Notes under the pieces: generated by a model | What the model saw: the letters and a program-made list of their open reading frames with translations, nothing else | What the model was told of the DNA's origin: nothing | Databases searched by the model: none | Source: Sulfurimicrobium sp. | GTDB lineage: Bacteria > Pseudomonadota > Gammaproteobacteria > Burkholderiales > Sulfuricellaceae | Direction of reading: 5' to 3' | Length of the DNA stretch: 64,000 nucleotides | Assembly: GCA_030652035.1 (NCBI GenBank) | Contig: JAUSBJ010000048.1 | Span: 62,001 to 126,000 of the forward strand | Position numbers and translations under genes: made by a program | Shown here: one piece after another, positions 54,160 to 64,000 of the stretch | How the letters are laid out: the number at the start of each line of letters is the position of its first letter | How positions within the stretch are numbered: position 1 is the stretch's first letter

Positions 54160-55512
54160 TTATTTGATTCCATGACGGCTCATCAGGTCATAAATGGTAG
54201 GGCGGCTGATGCCTAGCAGTTCTGCCGCTTTGACAAGATTGCCATCCACTCTCGCTAGCGCCTTCACCAAGGCCTTGTATTCGGCATCCTCACGCACCTG
54301 ACGCAGATTGATAGGTTCCTCTGCTGCCAAGGAAGCCTGCAATCCAAGGTCATCCGCAGTAATTTGGGGACCGTCCGCCATAATAACGGCCCGCTTGATG
54401 CAGTTCTCCAATTCCCGCACATTTCCCGGCCAAGGATGATTCTCTATTGCAGCCAGCGCCTCCTCGCTGAAATTCAGCAAGGAGCGCCCCTCTTGGGCAC
54501 TGAATTTGTTTTTGAAATGATGTGCCAGCAGCGCAGCATCGCCCACCCTGTCCCGCAAAGGGGGAATCGTAACCACGATTTCGCTCAACCGGTAATAGAG
54601 ATCTTCCCGGAATCTCCCAGCCTCGATCAGTTCCTTCAACTTCTGGTGTGTTGCGCAGACAATACGAACATCCACTGGAATCTCGTCTCTCCCCCCGATT
54701 CTTTCGATCACCCTTTCCTGCAGGAAACGCAGCAGTTTTGCCTGCAGGGACATGGGCAGATCTCCAACCTCATCCAAGAAAAAAGTGCCTCCATTGGCAA
54801 GCTCGATTTTACCCAGGGTCTGCTTGACCGCCCCGGTGAAAGCGCCTTTCTCATAGCCGAACAATTCGCTTTCCAAGAGCGCTTCAGGAATCGCTGCGCA
54901 GTTGATAGCCATGAAGCGTTTTCCCTGCCTGGAGCTCAACTGGTGCAGGGCTTTTGCTAGCAACTCTTTTCCCGTCCCGCTGTCACCCAACAGCATGACC
55001 GTAGCATCCGAAGGGGCCACCTTCTCCACGTTGCGGCACACCTTGAGCAAACCGGGGTCCCTGCTGATAATGCCGGAAAGGGGAGATTCCGCCTGGGTTT
55101 GCAGTAGACCGCGATTCTCCTGCTGCAGCGCATACAAGTAGAATGCTCTTTCAATCACCAGGCCCAACATCTCGGGCTCAAAAGGTTTTTGATGAAAATC
55201 GTAAGCGCCCATTCCGATGGCTTTCACCGCATTGCCATGATTCTGGTTACCCGTAAGAACGATCACTTTGGTATCCGGCGCGAGTTCAAGTATCTGCTTC
55301 AGGGTGGCCAGGCCCTCGGAGGCGCCATCCGGGTCGGGGGGAAGACCTAGGTCCATGGTGACCACCGCAGGTTCATAGCGGCGAACCAGCGCGAGGGCGC
55401 TTTCACGGTCCCCCGCCACCAACACGTCGTAAGCATCAAAGCTCCAACGCAACTGTTTTTGCAGTCCAGGGTCGTCTTCGATTATCAACAGGTGTTTTTT
55501 GTTTTGACTCAC
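54160..55512 (-). CDS. prsR: PrsR, sigma-54-dependent response regulator of the PEP-CTERM system
   Basis: About 450 residues. Receiver domain (LLIIEDDPGLQKQLRWSFD, phosphorylation Asp in VTMDLGLPP), AAA+ domain with GDSGTGKELLAKAL, GAFTGA (the sigma-54 contact loop) and FFLDEVGDLP, then a Fis-type helix-turn-helix (AAELLGISRPTIYDLMSRHG). Matches the PEP-CTERM-box response regulator family. The GTG at 55512 is preferred over ATG 55551 because AAGAGGA stands just before it and the ATG lies inside prsK. Sigma-54 promoters upstream of PEP-CTERM genes here are its likely targets. Confidence 0.9.
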   Translation of the reverse strand: MSQNKKHLLIIEDDPGLQKQLRWSFDAYDVLVAGDRESALALVRRYEPAVVTMDLGLPPDPDGASEGLATLKQILELAPDTKVIVLTGNQNHGNAVKAIGMGAYDFHQKPFEPEMLGLVIERAFYLYALQQENRGLLQTQAESPLSGIISRDPGLLKVCRNVEKVAPSDATVMLLGDSGTGKELLAKALHQLSSRQGKRFMAINCAAIPEALLESELFGYEKGAFTGAVKQTLGKIELANGGTFFLDEVGDLPMSLQAKLLRFLQERVIERIGGRDEIPVDVRIVCATHQKLKELIEAGRFREDLYYRLSEIVVTIPPLRDRVGDAALLAHHFKNKFSAQEGRSLLNFSEEALAAIENHPWPGNVRELENCIKRAVIMADGPQITADDLGLQASLAAEEPINLRQVREDAEYKALVKALARVDGNLVKAAELLGISRPTIYDLMSRHGIK

Positions 55513-55528
55513 TTCTTTCCTCTTGCCC

Positions 55529-57607
55529 TTATGCGGCAATCTCAACAGCATGATTATGATGATAGAGCGGCAAGCTCATACGGAAGGTCGTGCCGCTCGA
55601 CGGGTCGCTGCTGACCTGAAGCTGCCCGCCAAGTTCGTGGACGTATTCCCTGCTCTCAAACACGCCAACCCCCATGCCTGCAGACTTTGTGGATTCAAAC
55701 GGCTTGAACAAGCGCTCGCGGATAAACGACTCGCTCATGCCTCGCCCTGTATCCTGAATCTCGATAATCGCGGCGTCATTCTCCCTGGTCAGGCAAACCC
55801 GGACTTGCCCATCTCGGGGAGTGGCTTCTATCGCATTCTGAATGAGATGCCCGATTACCCGTTCGAGACGAGTCCAATTGGCAAATACCGACAGGCCAGC
55901 TTCCACTATCTCCAGGACGGGCTTCGGCTCTACTGCTGACTTGACTGCCACCGCTTGCTGCAACAGCTGGTCGATAACAAGCGGTGCCGGTTTCTCAATG
56001 GAAGCGCCACCGCTCAATCGCTGCAAGAGCAGCTTCATTTTCTGGATGGAGAGATCCACCGTATCGAGCATGTCTTTTTGAAATTCGGGATTATTTTTGT
56101 GTTTTTCAGCATTTGAAAGCATGAGCGACAATTGGGAAACCAGGTTCTTGAGATCGTGCACCACAAAAGTAGACATGCGATTAAATGATTCGAACTGACG
56201 CGCCACCATAAGCGCATTGGCTGCTTCCTGTTGTGCAAGGTAACTTGCTGCCTGGTTGCCGGCGATTTTAAGTAGATCGTTCACCTCCCAGTTTAACCTG
56301 ATTCTACTCCGGGGCTGTGCCAACACCACAAAGCCAAATAATTTCCGCTGCTGAATCAGCGGCACCACCAACCAGGCCTTGGGAATGGAACGCAGCCATT
56401 GCGGCAGGGCAATGGCGCCATATTTTTCAGGATTTGAGTCAAATTCCTGCAAATCGATTACCCACTGCCTATTTTCCAGAAACTGGCAAAAACTGCTATT
56501 TGCCGGCTCGCAGCCGTTCGCCAAAGGCATGTTCCAGTGCGCCACTGGTTCACATTTTCCGGACTCACGGCTAATCCACAAAGCACCGCCCGGGCTTTCC
56601 ACCAGTTCACCTACAGCCTGGATAGTACGCTCCTCCAGGCCATGTCCGGCTTCGGAAAGGGTACGGGTAAAGCGCAACCACTCCTCGCGGTAATCATAGT
56701 TGTAATTATAAAAATGCTTGCTGATAAAAACTTTGAGCCAGGCACGCAAAGTACCTGAAAAAAGTACCCCCATGAGCAGAATCACGGCGCCAAACAGGAA
56801 TACCGCCTGCAAGACCGTTCCCCAGCTCCCTCCGAAAATACGCAGGTAGTAGCCGGCTGCGGCCATGGCCAGCAAATAAAGTGCGGCACCGACTAACGCA
56901 GCGGAATGGAACAGGATGCGGCGGGATACTGAAATCCCCAATGACCATTGGGGGCTGCGAGAAGCTGACACAGCGATAAGCGGAACGATCAGGGCATTGA
57001 CAATGCCACGCGCGGCCCAGATTTCAGAATTCACATTTCTGAACAACATTGCGTCGCTGTATAAGTAAAAATCGTAAACGAATACCCCACCAATTCCCAG
57101 GCAGACATATTTTATCCCCCAGCGCTGTTTGACAGGGGTATTCCGGTAGAGCTGTTCCACCAGAATCATGCCCATGACGGCCATGGCCACGCGCCCGGTG
57201 ATGCCAGTCAAAAATGCAACAGCGCCTTGAGGGGGTTTATCACCCGAATAGATGTAAACAGTGGACAACAAAAGCAAAAGGTAAAAAACCGCAATGCCCG
57301 CTACATATGGCCTAAGCCTGGCAGAAATGAAGGCATCCTTCTTCTGAAATGGCCCCAGCAGCATGAGCAGAAAAAAAGACCAGCCCGCGTTTCGAAAGAT
57401 TTCCAGGATGTCCGTCAAAAACGATAAAGGGCGTCCCCAAGCAACCTGATAAGCAACCGTCGCTGCCCAAAGCGCTGTAAGCAGGCAAGCGGTCGTCAGT
57501 ATTAATCCATGCAGGCGACCGCGCCAACTGGTCAGCATGAGGATGCTCAATAAAAGAAACGCAACAGCTGCAATGGAGTAGCTATATGCTGCAATGCTTG
57601 TCAACAT
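55529..57607 (-). CDS. prsK: PrsK, membrane histidine kinase of the PEP-CTERM system
   Basis: About 692 residues. The N-terminal half has around nine membrane helices, followed by a GAF-like domain and a histidine kinase core: FVVHDLKNLVSQLSLML carries the phospho-accepting His, LIQNAIEATPRDG is the N box, and DTGRGMS and GMGVGVFESREYV are the G boxes. It is the partner of PrsR, whose gene begins 16 bases downstream. The signal sensed is unknown. ATG 57607 is chosen because it follows the previous gene by 19 bases and keeps the first helix. A longer frame from 57670 overlaps that gene. Confidence 0.9.
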   Translation of the reverse strand: MLTSIAAYSYSIAAVAFLLLSILMLTSWRGRLHGLILTTACLLTALWAATVAYQVAWGRPLSFLTDILEIFRNAGWSFFLLMLLGPFQKKDAFISARLRPYVAGIAVFYLLLLLSTVYIYSGDKPPQGAVAFLTGITGRVAMAVMGMILVEQLYRNTPVKQRWGIKYVCLGIGGVFVYDFYLYSDAMLFRNVNSEIWAARGIVNALIVPLIAVSASRSPQWSLGISVSRRILFHSAALVGAALYLLAMAAAGYYLRIFGGSWGTVLQAVFLFGAVILLMGVLFSGTLRAWLKVFISKHFYNYNYDYREEWLRFTRTLSEAGHGLEERTIQAVGELVESPGGALWISRESGKCEPVAHWNMPLANGCEPANSSFCQFLENRQWVIDLQEFDSNPEKYGAIALPQWLRSIPKAWLVVPLIQQRKLFGFVVLAQPRSRIRLNWEVNDLLKIAGNQAASYLAQQEAANALMVARQFESFNRMSTFVVHDLKNLVSQLSLMLSNAEKHKNNPEFQKDMLDTVDLSIQKMKLLLQRLSGGASIEKPAPLVIDQLLQQAVAVKSAVEPKPVLEIVEAGLSVFANWTRLERVIGHLIQNAIEATPRDGQVRVCLTRENDAAIIEIQDTGRGMSESFIRERLFKPFESTKSAGMGVGVFESREYVHELGGQLQVSSDPSSGTTFRMSLPLYHHNHAVEIAA

Positions 57608-57626
57608 GGAAGACTGAATTCCGGAA

Positions 57627-59024
57627 TCATCGCCCGCCCTTGCCAAACAGAACGACCTGGACTGTATCAATCAAAATGATTATATCCAGAAACAAGCTGT
57701 TATTTTTCACATAGTACAGATCGTACTGGAGCTTTTGCAGGGCATCCTCAACCGAGGCGCCATATTGGTAACGCACCTGTGCCCAACCGGTGATCCCCGG
57801 TTTTATACTGTGCCTGACGTTGTAATAGGGGATCTCCTCGCATAGTTGCTTCACGAAATAGGGTCTTTCCGGCCTGGGGCCGACAAAGCTCATTTCTCCC
57901 TTTAGAACGTTAAGGATTTGCGGTAATTCGTCAATTCTCAGTTTACGAATGATCCGTCCCACCTTCGTCGTACGCGGATCATTTTCAGCAGCCCATTGTG
58001 GCTTTCCTGCCTTCTCTGCATTGTTTCGCATACTGCGAAACTTCATGACCATAAAATTTTGGCCATCCTTGCCCACCCTTTCCTGACGATAAAGGATAGG
58101 TCCACGGTCTTCGATAAATATCAACAGTGCGGTAATAATCATAATCGGGAGTGTCGCGATCAAAAGAATTAAGCTTGCAAGTAAATCGAAGCTCCTTTTA
58201 ATGCCAGATCGCAAAAGTCCTTGATCGAACCCGCCTCCAAACACCAGCCAGCTAGGCTGAAGTGAATCCACTCGGATCTGGCACAGCTCTCGTTCAAAAA
58301 AGGTTGCCGCATCGCTCACCTTAACTCCATTCAGCTTGCACTCCAGAAGCTCCTGAATAGGGAAACTCCCACTTCGCCGGTTCTGAACCGCAACAACGAT
58401 CTCATTCACGTTGTATTTTTTTGCCATGGATGACAGTGACCCACTTACTGGCAAAATGGTTAAAGAAAGGACAAGACTATCTTCTTCAGGCATTGGAACA
58501 AAGCCAACGATTTTGAATTTATGGTGGCCGTAATTATTCTCGGCAAGCTCACCGCACTCCTTGGCCGCCTCACCAACACCCAAAATCATAATCTGCGGCG
58601 CCAGGAGGCTGAGATCGGACCACCTAAAAAAAATGATCCGTGTCAGAAAGATACCTGAGGCGGCAATTAACAGTACGATCCCCAAAATCCCGCGGCCAAT
58701 ATAGAGATCGGGCGCCCAATAAAAAACCAGGGTAATGAGGCCAAAACCCAAAGCAAAGGCGGGCATGAGGCGATGCAAAGTGCCCCTGAAACTTTCCCTG
58801 TAATCCAGTTGATACATCCCAAGTGCAGTCATGCTAAACACCATCACAAATGCAAAGGCGCCTGCTTCCGGGAATATATCTGCAAAAGGGGATGAAAAAA
58901 GTTGCGTAGAGCTAAAGAAACGGATTGAAGTACCCAGGTAGACTGAGGCCATCAGAATAAGCACTTCAATCACGAAAAGAATAATCCCTGTGATTGAAAC
59001 GTAATGATTGGCAATTCGAAACAT
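57627..59024 (-). CDS. XrtA/PEP-CTERM-associated undecaprenyl-phosphate sugar transferase (EpsB/WcaJ-like)
   Basis: A 465-residue polyprenyl-phosphate sugar-1-phosphate transferase. Four N-terminal helices and a CoA-binding-like region ([16 protein letters not shown]) precede the C-terminal transferase: [63 protein letters not shown] and [10 protein letters not shown]. Family TIGR03013 in type. It starts the lipid-linked repeat unit by loading the first sugar phosphate. First gene of the operon running through prsK, prsR, asnB-like and CysNC-like, under a sigma-54 promoter. Confidence 0.9.
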   Translation of the reverse strand: MFRIANHYVSITGIILFVIEVLILMASVYLGTSIRFFSSTQLFSSPFADIFPEAGAFAFVMVFSMTALGMYQLDYRESFRGTLHRLMPAFALGFGLITLVFYWAPDLYIGRGILGIVLLIAASGIFLTRIIFFRWSDLSLLAPQIMILGVGEAAKECGELAENNYGHHKFKIVGFVPMPEEDSLVLSLTILPVSGSLSSMAKKYNVNEIVVAVQNRRSGSFPIQELLECKLNGVKVSDAATFFERELCQIRVDSLQPSWLVFGGGFDQGLLRSGIKRSFDLLASLILLIATLPIMIITALLIFIEDRGPILYRQERVGKDGQNFMVMKFRSMRNNAEKAGKPQWAAENDPRTTKVGRIIRKLRIDELPQILNVLKGEMSFVGPRPERPYFVKQLCEEIPYYNVRHSIKPGITGWAQVRYQYGASVEDALQKLQYDLYYVKNNSLFLDIIILIDTVQVVLFGKGGR

Positions 59025-59449
59025 GTCCTGTTCCCCGCAAATTTTTAGTTCACTGCTATCCGGCGAGAAAACGTGATACGAATCTCTCGTATGACCTCCA
59101 TGAGAACCATGGATACTTCCTAGCCATCAAACAGCTCTTGAGCTTATTCTTTGAAGCAGCAAGGAATATGCCATATTAATAGCAGGTTGATTTGTTTTGG
59201 TTATATTTGGTAAGCACTTGGGTCGAGGCCGAAACCAGAGCCGAACTCTTGACACTGGTGTCGAGATATTGACGGGAGGCTTTTCAACTCAAGTCATGCA
59301 TAAATTTAGATTTTTTTAATTTTGGATATGAGAACGACGCCTTCATTTGAATCTCTTACCATTAGGATTTAGAGAAAAGCCATGTCAAAAACGCCCACAA
59401 GCAGTTTTCAAGGCGACGCATCCATCCGTAAAACCGAGTTCAGTCATGA
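59025..59449. other. 425-base region between the sugar transferase and the trypsin-like protease
   Basis: Contains the sigma-54 promoter at 59158-59173, a small inverted repeat ATACGA..TCGTAT (59076-59092) in the transferase leader, and GACACTGGTGTC (59251-59262), a perfect palindrome whose right half runs into TGTCGA (59259-59264), the half-site of the candidate PrsR box. I see no gene in it. Confidence 0.5.
59158..59173 (-). promoter_or_regulatory. sigma-54 promoter of the sugar transferase-prsK-prsR operon
   Basis: On the minus strand TGGCATATTCCTTGCT has GG and GC ten bases apart and a full TTGC -12 half. It lies about 135 bases before ATG 59024. PrsR may therefore drive its own operon. 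Confidence 0.8.
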
Positions 59450-60265
59450 TCATTTCCGTTGCAACAGATCGCGCACATAATTTCCAGGAATCGCGTAAGT
59501 AATCCCGCTCGGGTGGCTCAACGCACTTTCCTTCATTCCTTTTACAAATACCATGTTGATGACGCCATAAACGACCCCGGTTTCTGAATCGTAGACTGGA
59601 CTACCGCTGCTTCCTGGATAAGCCGTTCCATCTAACTGGAAAACGGTGTAAGCCGATTTTTGAAGTTGAGCCAGTTTTTTTACGTCCAATTGCTTGGAAT
59701 TCGGCGCTGGCAGAACTATAGGTGTGATGGAAGAGAGCATTCCGCGATGGGTCACAGGATAAAACCCAAGGATCATGCCAATAGGAAACCCGGTAAAGGC
59801 AAACATTTGGCCTTCATGAACGGTACTGGAATCCCCAACCTCCATCGCTGGAAGTGCTGTACCGCTGAATTTGAGCAGAGTCAAGTCATGCTCCTTGTCA
59901 AGCGCGATCCGAACCGCAGCCCTAAGCTCCGGTTCTTTGCTGCCAGTTGACACAATAACAACCAGGGATTCCTTTCCATCAACATCGATGATCTTTGGAA
60001 TAACATGGTCATTGGTGACAACAAGAGAACCATCGCCGACAACAAAGCCCGTGCCCACAAAATTCAAGGCAGGACTGCGTGTTTTTTGGAAAGTCCCAAT
60101 TCCAACGATGGATGGTTTTATAGCCTGAATGGTCTTGGAAAGACCATCCGCCCAAACAGAGCTAGAATAAAAACACCCCAAGCACAGGATGAAAATACTT
60201 TTGACGTAAAAAATATAATTAGCCAAAAGGCCACCTCGAACATTCATCGACACTGTGATATTCAT
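59450..60265 (-). CDS. secreted trypsin-like serine protease (no PDZ)
   Basis: About 271 residues. A signal-like hydrophobic N terminus (YFVKSIFILCLGC-like stretch ending VWADG) and an S1 chymotrypsin fold: His in VVTNDHVIPK, Asp in EHDLTLLKF, Ser in YPGSSGSPVYD. This is like HtrA catalytic domains but lacks the C-terminal PDZ domains. ATG 60265 is chosen for the GAGGTGG site before it. Alone on the minus strand, divergent from the dehydrogenase gene. Substrate unknown; processing of surface proteins is a guess. Confidence 0.85.
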   Translation of the reverse strand: MNITVSMNVRGGLLANYIFYVKSIFILCLGCFYSSSVWADGLSKTIQAIKPSIVGIGTFQKTRSPALNFVGTGFVVGDGSLVVTNDHVIPKIIDVDGKESLVVIVSTGSKEPELRAAVRIALDKEHDLTLLKFSGTALPAMEVGDSSTVHEGQMFAFTGFPIGMILGFYPVTHRGMLSSITPIVLPAPNSKQLDVKKLAQLQKSAYTVFQLDGTAYPGSSGSPVYDSETGVVYGVINMVFVKGMKESALSHPSGITYAIPGNYVRDLLQRK

Positions 60266-60457
60266 GACCACCTCAACACACCTTTTAAACGAAATCAGGC
60301 TAGATAGCCTACACAATTAATGATGTCAGTATAATCCATAAATCACACTCGCTTCCATTCCGAACAAGCAAGCAAATATAGATAGGGCCTAGGATTGAAG
60401 CTTGTTTGGATATCTGTTAGATTTAATTTTTATGATAAACACTAAGGGATATTTATT

Positions 60458-61738
60458 ATGAACGTCATTGCCGTGGTGGGGCTCGGGTATGTTGGTTTAC
60501 CCTTGGCCGTTGAGTTTGGAAAAATACAGCAAACCATCGGCTATGACTTGTCTCTTAACAAGGTTGAAAACTATAAACGCTGCATCGACCCGACGGGAGA
60601 GGTTTCAACCGCGGATTTACAGGCAGCCAGACACCTTACCGTCACCACCGACCCAACCCAATTAGCCCTCGCCGATCATATCGTTGTTGCAGTCCCCACA
60701 CCGGTGGATATCGCGCATCAACCCGATTTTACACCCCTCGTTGGTGCCAGCGAAACAGTCGGAAAACACATGAAACGCGGGGCCATCATTACTTATGAAT
60801 CCACGGTTTACCCCGGGGCGACCGAAGAGGTCTGCATTCCAATTCTGGAAAAGCATTCCGGCTTGAAATGGAAAAAAGATTTCCACGTTGGCTTTTCACC
60901 CGAACGCATCAACCCTGGCGATAAAGAGCATACGCTAACAACAATTCTAAAAGTGGTGTCTGGCGATGACGCGGACACTTTGGAAAAAGTGGCCAAATTA
61001 TACGAAACCATTATTACCGCCGGCGTTCACCGCGCATCCAGCATCAAGGTTGCTGAGGCCGCCAAGGTAATCGAAAACACTCAGCGCGACCTGAACATCG
61101 CCTTGATGAACGAATTGGCTATTATTTTCGATAAATTGGGAATTGACACCCTTGAGGTACTGCAAGCCGCCGGTACCAAGTGGAACTTCCTTCCCTTCCG
61201 CCCCGGCTTGGTCGGGGGGCACTGCATCGGGGTAGACCCCTACTATCTCACTCACAAGGCAGAGATGATCGGCTACATCCCTCAGGTCATTCTGGCGGGC
61301 CGTCGCATCAACGACAGTATGGCCAAGTTTGTGGCGGAACAGACGGTAAAACAAATCATTAAAGCTGGCTTCCACGTGCGGGGAGCCAAAGTCAATGTGC
61401 TTGGCCTCACTTTCAAGGAAAACTGCCCAGACCTGAGAAATTCAAAAGTCGCTGACCTGATTCACGAACTCCAGGATTATGGGATTGAAGTACATGTCCA
61501 CGATCCGGTAGCCGACGTCAAAGAAGCCCGTCATGAATACGGCCTGGAGCTTGAAACCTGGGAGGATCTCCCGCAGGCAGACGCGATTGTCGCCGCAGTT
61601 TCACATAAAGAACTGCTTGCCAGGCCCTTGAGTGACTTCCAAGCCAAGGTGACCGGGAACGGATGCTTCATAGACGTAAAATCCCAGTTCGACCAAGTAG
61701 CACTTCGCGAGACAGGTCTCAGCGTCTGGAGACTCTGA
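60458..61738 (+). CDS. tviB: UDP-N-acetylglucosamine 6-dehydrogenase (TviB/WbpA-like)
   Basis: A 426-residue nucleotide-sugar dehydrogenase: [15 protein letters not shown] (NAD loop), [24 protein letters not shown] and the catalytic-Cys motif [17 protein letters not shown]. The NxxGVDPYYL form and overall sequence favour TviB-type UDP-GlcNAc oxidation to UDP-GlcNAcA over UDP-glucose dehydrogenase. The epimerase gene follows 17 bases later, so the product is likely UDP-GalNAcA for the exopolysaccharide. Confidence 0.87.
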   Translation: MNVIAVVGLGYVGLPLAVEFGKIQQTIGYDLSLNKVENYKRCIDPTGEVSTADLQAARHLTVTTDPTQLALADHIVVAVPTPVDIAHQPDFTPLVGASETVGKHMKRGAIITYESTVYPGATEEVCIPILEKHSGLKWKKDFHVGFSPERINPGDKEHTLTTILKVVSGDDADTLEKVAKLYETIITAGVHRASSIKVAEAAKVIENTQRDLNIALMNELAIIFDKLGIDTLEVLQAAGTKWNFLPFRPGLVGGHCIGVDPYYLTHKAEMIGYIPQVILAGRRINDSMAKFVAEQTVKQIIKAGFHVRGAKVNVLGLTFKENCPDLRNSKVADLIHELQDYGIEVHVHDPVADVKEARHEYGLELETWEDLPQADAIVAAVSHKELLARPLSDFQAKVTGNGCFIDVKSQFDQVALRETGLSVWRL

Positions 61739-61755
61739 TTAGGAAATTGCCGCCC

Positions 61756-62790
61756 ATGACAAAATTTCAAGCTGCCCAGCAATATTTGAGGGGCCATCAG
61801 CACCACTGGCTGATTACCGGAGTAGCCGGTTTCATCGGTTCCAATCTTCTGGAGGCCTTGCTCAGACTGAACCAGAAGGTCACCGGGATGGACAATTTCT
61901 CAACCGGCTACAGGCACAACCTCGAACAGGTGCAGGAATTGGTCGGACCGGAAGCTTGGCGCAATTTCACCTTCATCGAGGGCGACATCCGCAAACTCGA
62001 AGATTGCGCCAATGCCTGCAAAAAAGTGGATTTTGTTCTGCATGAAGCGGCTCTGGGATCCGTGCCGCGTTCCATCGAAGACCCCATCCTGACCAATGAG
62101 AACAACGTCTCCGGCTTTCTAAACATGCTTGTGGCATCCCGCGATGCCCCGGTCAAACGCTTTGTTTTTGCTGCGTCAAGTTCAACCTATGGCGACCATC
62201 CCGACCTTCCCAAAGTGGAATCGGTGATAGGGAAACCGCTCTCGCCTTATGCCGTCACCAAATATGTCAACGAACTCTACGCGGATGTATTTGCCCGTTG
62301 CTATGGCACCGAGTCTATCGGGCTGCGCTACTTCAACATCTTTGGCCCCAGGCAGGACCCGAATGGCGCTTATGCCGCGGTAATCCCCCAATGGGTGGCT
62401 GCGCTCATCAGGAATCAAACCCTGTATATCAACGGGGATGGCGAAACCAGCCGCGATTTCTGCTTTATCGACAACGTCGTTCAGGCAAACTTGCTCGCCG
62501 CCCTGGCAGACAATCCTGAGGCTGCCAACCAGGTTTACAACGTGGCGCTCAATGAACGCACCAGCCTTAACCAGCTCTATGAAATGATGCGTTCACTGCT
62601 GCAGGAACAATTCCCCCACCTTGAAACGCATCGCCCTCAGCACGTCGACTTTCGCGAAGGGGATGTGCGCCACTCCCAGGCGGACATTTCAAAAGCAGCC
62701 AGGCTGCTAGGTTTCGAGCCGACCCACCGAATTGACGAAGGCCTAAAGCAGGCCATGGACTGGTACGTAGCGCATCTCGCACCCGAATAG
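61756..62790 (+). CDS. tviC: UDP-GlcNAc(A) 4-epimerase (TviC/WbpP-like)
   Basis: A 344-residue extended [18 protein letters not shown] (NAD loop), [14 protein letters not shown] (UDP-sugar specificity loop typical of WbpP/TviC), [11 protein letters not shown] and [14 protein letters not shown] (YxxxK). It epimerises C4 of UDP-GlcNAc or its uronate. ATG 61756 is chosen because the frame before it lies inside the upstream gene. With the dehydrogenase it forms a two-gene UDP-GalNAcA unit. Confidence 0.87.
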   Translation: MTKFQAAQQYLRGHQHHWLITGVAGFIGSNLLEALLRLNQKVTGMDNFSTGYRHNLEQVQELVGPEAWRNFTFIEGDIRKLEDCANACKKVDFVLHEAALGSVPRSIEDPILTNENNVSGFLNMLVASRDAPVKRFVFAASSSTYGDHPDLPKVESVIGKPLSPYAVTKYVNELYADVFARCYGTESIGLRYFNIFGPRQDPNGAYAAVIPQWVAALIRNQTLYINGDGETSRDFCFIDNVVQANLLAALADNPEAANQVYNVALNERTSLNQLYEMMRSLLQEQFPHLETHRPQHVDFREGDVRHSQADISKAARLLGFEPTHRIDEGLKQAMDWYVAHLAPE

Positions 62791-62850
62791 AAGCTGGCAC
62801 GAACCCCGCTAGCAAGCAACTTAAAATCAGGAACCTATTCCCTAAAAGCT

Positions 62851-63753
62851 TTAGTTTACCGGCAGCGCCACGAAGGACGACTCGACCAGATTGGACTGGT
62901 ATGGGTGGGTAGGCTTCCTGTAGAGCTGCTTGATTTTTCGTACGTAATCCCTTGTCTCTGGATAAGGCGGAATCCCCCGATAGCGTTCAACCGCTCTCTC
63001 ACCTGCATTGTAGGCTGCGACTACCAGCGACACATCACCCTTAAAGAACGCCAGCAACCATTGAAGATACGCCATGCCGCCCTTGATATTTTCTGCCGGA
63101 TCGAATGCATTCTTGACGCGGAAGCGCTGTGCTGTTTCGGGAATGAGCTGCATCAGGCCTTGCGCATTTTTAGGCGATATCGCACGGGCATTGAACCCGG
63201 ACTCAACCGAGATAACAGCCATTACCAGCCTGGGGTCCACTTCGTAACGAGGCGCCAGTTGATGCACCAGCCTGGAAATAGGTCCATCCTGAAAAGTTAC
63301 CGCCACCTCCTGACTGGAGTCTTCGTCTTGAACCACCGGTGTATCAGGCAATAGGCAGGCCGGCAACTGCGCCTTAACATCAGTCTGGGTGAAACGCATC
63401 ATCCTGGTCGCATATTCATGGCCCTGTTCAGCTGCCATGGCAAACAACCGGGCGGCAACGCCATCGTCCCGCGAAACTCCGCGCCCATTGGCATACATCC
63501 AGCCAAGCGCATATTGGGCTCCAGCATGACCTGATCGGGCGGCACGGCAATAAAGCGTTTTGGCTTTAAGATAATCTAGCGGCACACCTTCCGCGTGTTC
63601 GTATTTGAGCGCAAGTGCGGCCAGTATTTGTGGATTATCCGAATTTTCAGACACTTCCAGCGCAGCCAATGGCACATCAAGCCCGGCACCAGCACTACCG
63701 CCCCACAAAGCCAGCAAGACCAATCCGAACAAGGACTTGCCGAGAGAACTCAT
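62851..63753 (-). CDS. lytic transglycosylase (SLT) with Sel1 repeats
   Basis: About 300 residues. A signal peptide (ending SAGAGL) precedes two or three Sel1-like repeats (AGAQYALGWMYANGRGVSRDDGVAARLFAMAAEQGHEYA) and then an SLT domain with the catalytic Glu in ISVESGFNARAISPKNAQGLMQLIPETAQRF. It cleaves the glycan strand of peptidoglycan. ATG 63753 is favoured because GGGGG stands five bases upstream, while ATG 63765 lacks a site. Lytic enzymes of this type are usual members of exopolysaccharide loci. Confidence 0.87.
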   Translation of the reverse strand: MSSLGKSLFGLVLLALWGGSAGAGLDVPLAALEVSENSDNPQILAALALKYEHAEGVPLDYLKAKTLYCRAARSGHAGAQYALGWMYANGRGVSRDDGVAARLFAMAAEQGHEYATRMMRFTQTDVKAQLPACLLPDTPVVQDEDSSQEVAVTFQDGPISRLVHQLAPRYEVDPRLVMAVISVESGFNARAISPKNAQGLMQLIPETAQRFRVKNAFDPAENIKGGMAYLQWLLAFFKGDVSLVVAAYNAGERAVERYRGIPPYPETRDYVRKIKQLYRKPTHPYQSNLVESSFVALPVN

Positions 63754-63864
63754 TGCAACCCCCATTAATCAATGATCTTGAATAAAAATCCAAGCTGCCA
63801 CTTCGGCGAAAACTTGCCTTAGCTGTAAAGTGGCAATGACAGGAAACAAAAACAGCGCGGGAAA

Positions 63865-64000
63865 TCAAACCTTCAAAAACCTACGCTCTACATAAGCTCC
63901 AACCAGCATTTTCCATTCCAACATGGACAACTCATTGTATTTATAGGATGGTGAACCAGAGAAACAGGAAATGCGTCGCATATTGCGATCAAAGTGTAAA
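63865..64000 (-). CDS. possible C-terminal end of a gene continuing beyond the window
   Basis: The minus strand is open from the right edge for about 44 codons to a TGA at 63865-63867, ending ..MLEWKMLVGAYVERRFLKV. The text reads protein-like but I recognise no family, and 44 open codons can occur by chance. The 98 bases between it and the transglycosylase start hold nothing I can identify. Confidence 0.35.
   Translation of the reverse strand, partial: LHFDRNMRRISCFSGSPSYKYNELSMLEWKMLVGAYVERRFLKV

Overview
This window looks like a chromosomal segment of a betaproteobacterium, probably in the Nitrosomonadales or a relative (Sulfuricella or Gallionella type). The clues are a PrsK/PrsR/PrsT PEP-CTERM exopolysaccharide system, PEP-CTERM proteins, a tsaB-rimI-uracil glycosylase gene order and free-standing LplT. 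The lineage is inferred from gene content and was not tested by any search. I see no insertion sequence, CRISPR array, prophage or rRNA. The only RNA gene found is tRNA-Ala(GGC).

Layout. (1) 1-7838, plus strand: the end of an Smr protein, then an L-Ara4N lipid A modification set (arnT, an ArnE/F-like flippase subunit, arnB, arnC, formyltransferase, UDP-glucuronate decarboxylase). ArnA is split into two genes. The set is interrupted by a HigBA toxin-antitoxin pair and a low-GC GIY-YIG gene, and no ArnD is seen. (2) 7878-11111: a metallo-beta-lactamase-fold hydrolase, a fructosamine-kinase-like gene and LplT. (3) 11106-19698, minus strand: a long housekeeping block, read in the order DUF6781-like helical protein, UbiB, DinG/YoaA helicase, secreted HIRAN protein, TsaB, RimI, uracil-DNA glycosylase, LemA and two TPM-domain proteins. 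(4) 19793-26260: NlpC/P60, patatin, a large hybrid histidine kinase and a secreted subtilase. (5) 26304-34946: tRNA-Ala with a strong promoter and terminator, facing a minus-strand operon lolC/E-lolD-diguanylate cyclase-comEC-relA.

(6) 35444-63753 is a PEP-CTERM/exopolysaccharide neighbourhood. On the left are PrsT, a methyltransferase, a FeeM-like acyltransferase, two PEP-CTERM proteins, a ThiF-like protein and a LolA-like/beta-barrel/RND export set. On the right is a minus-strand operon: sugar transferase-prsK-prsR-asnB-like-CysN/CysC-like fusion. It is followed by a trypsin-like protease, UDP-GlcNAc dehydrogenase and epimerase (UDP-GalNAcA supply), and a lytic transglycosylase. Three minus-strand units in this region have clear GG-N10-GC sigma-54 promoters. 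Two of them share an 18-bp upstream motif that matches at 15 positions, a good candidate for the PrsR binding site.

Most unusual points: (a) the CysN part of the CysN-CysC fusion has lost the G2/G3 motifs and the second beta-barrel while the APS kinase half is intact; (b) the asparagine-synthetase-like protein has Ser where the glutaminase Cys2 should be; (c) a candidate PrsR regulon can be read from promoters; (d) a two-cysteine ThiF-like enzyme sits near a FeeM-like acyltransferase; (e) the HigBA promoter has its palindrome exactly in the spacer and predicts a leaderless toxin mRNA.
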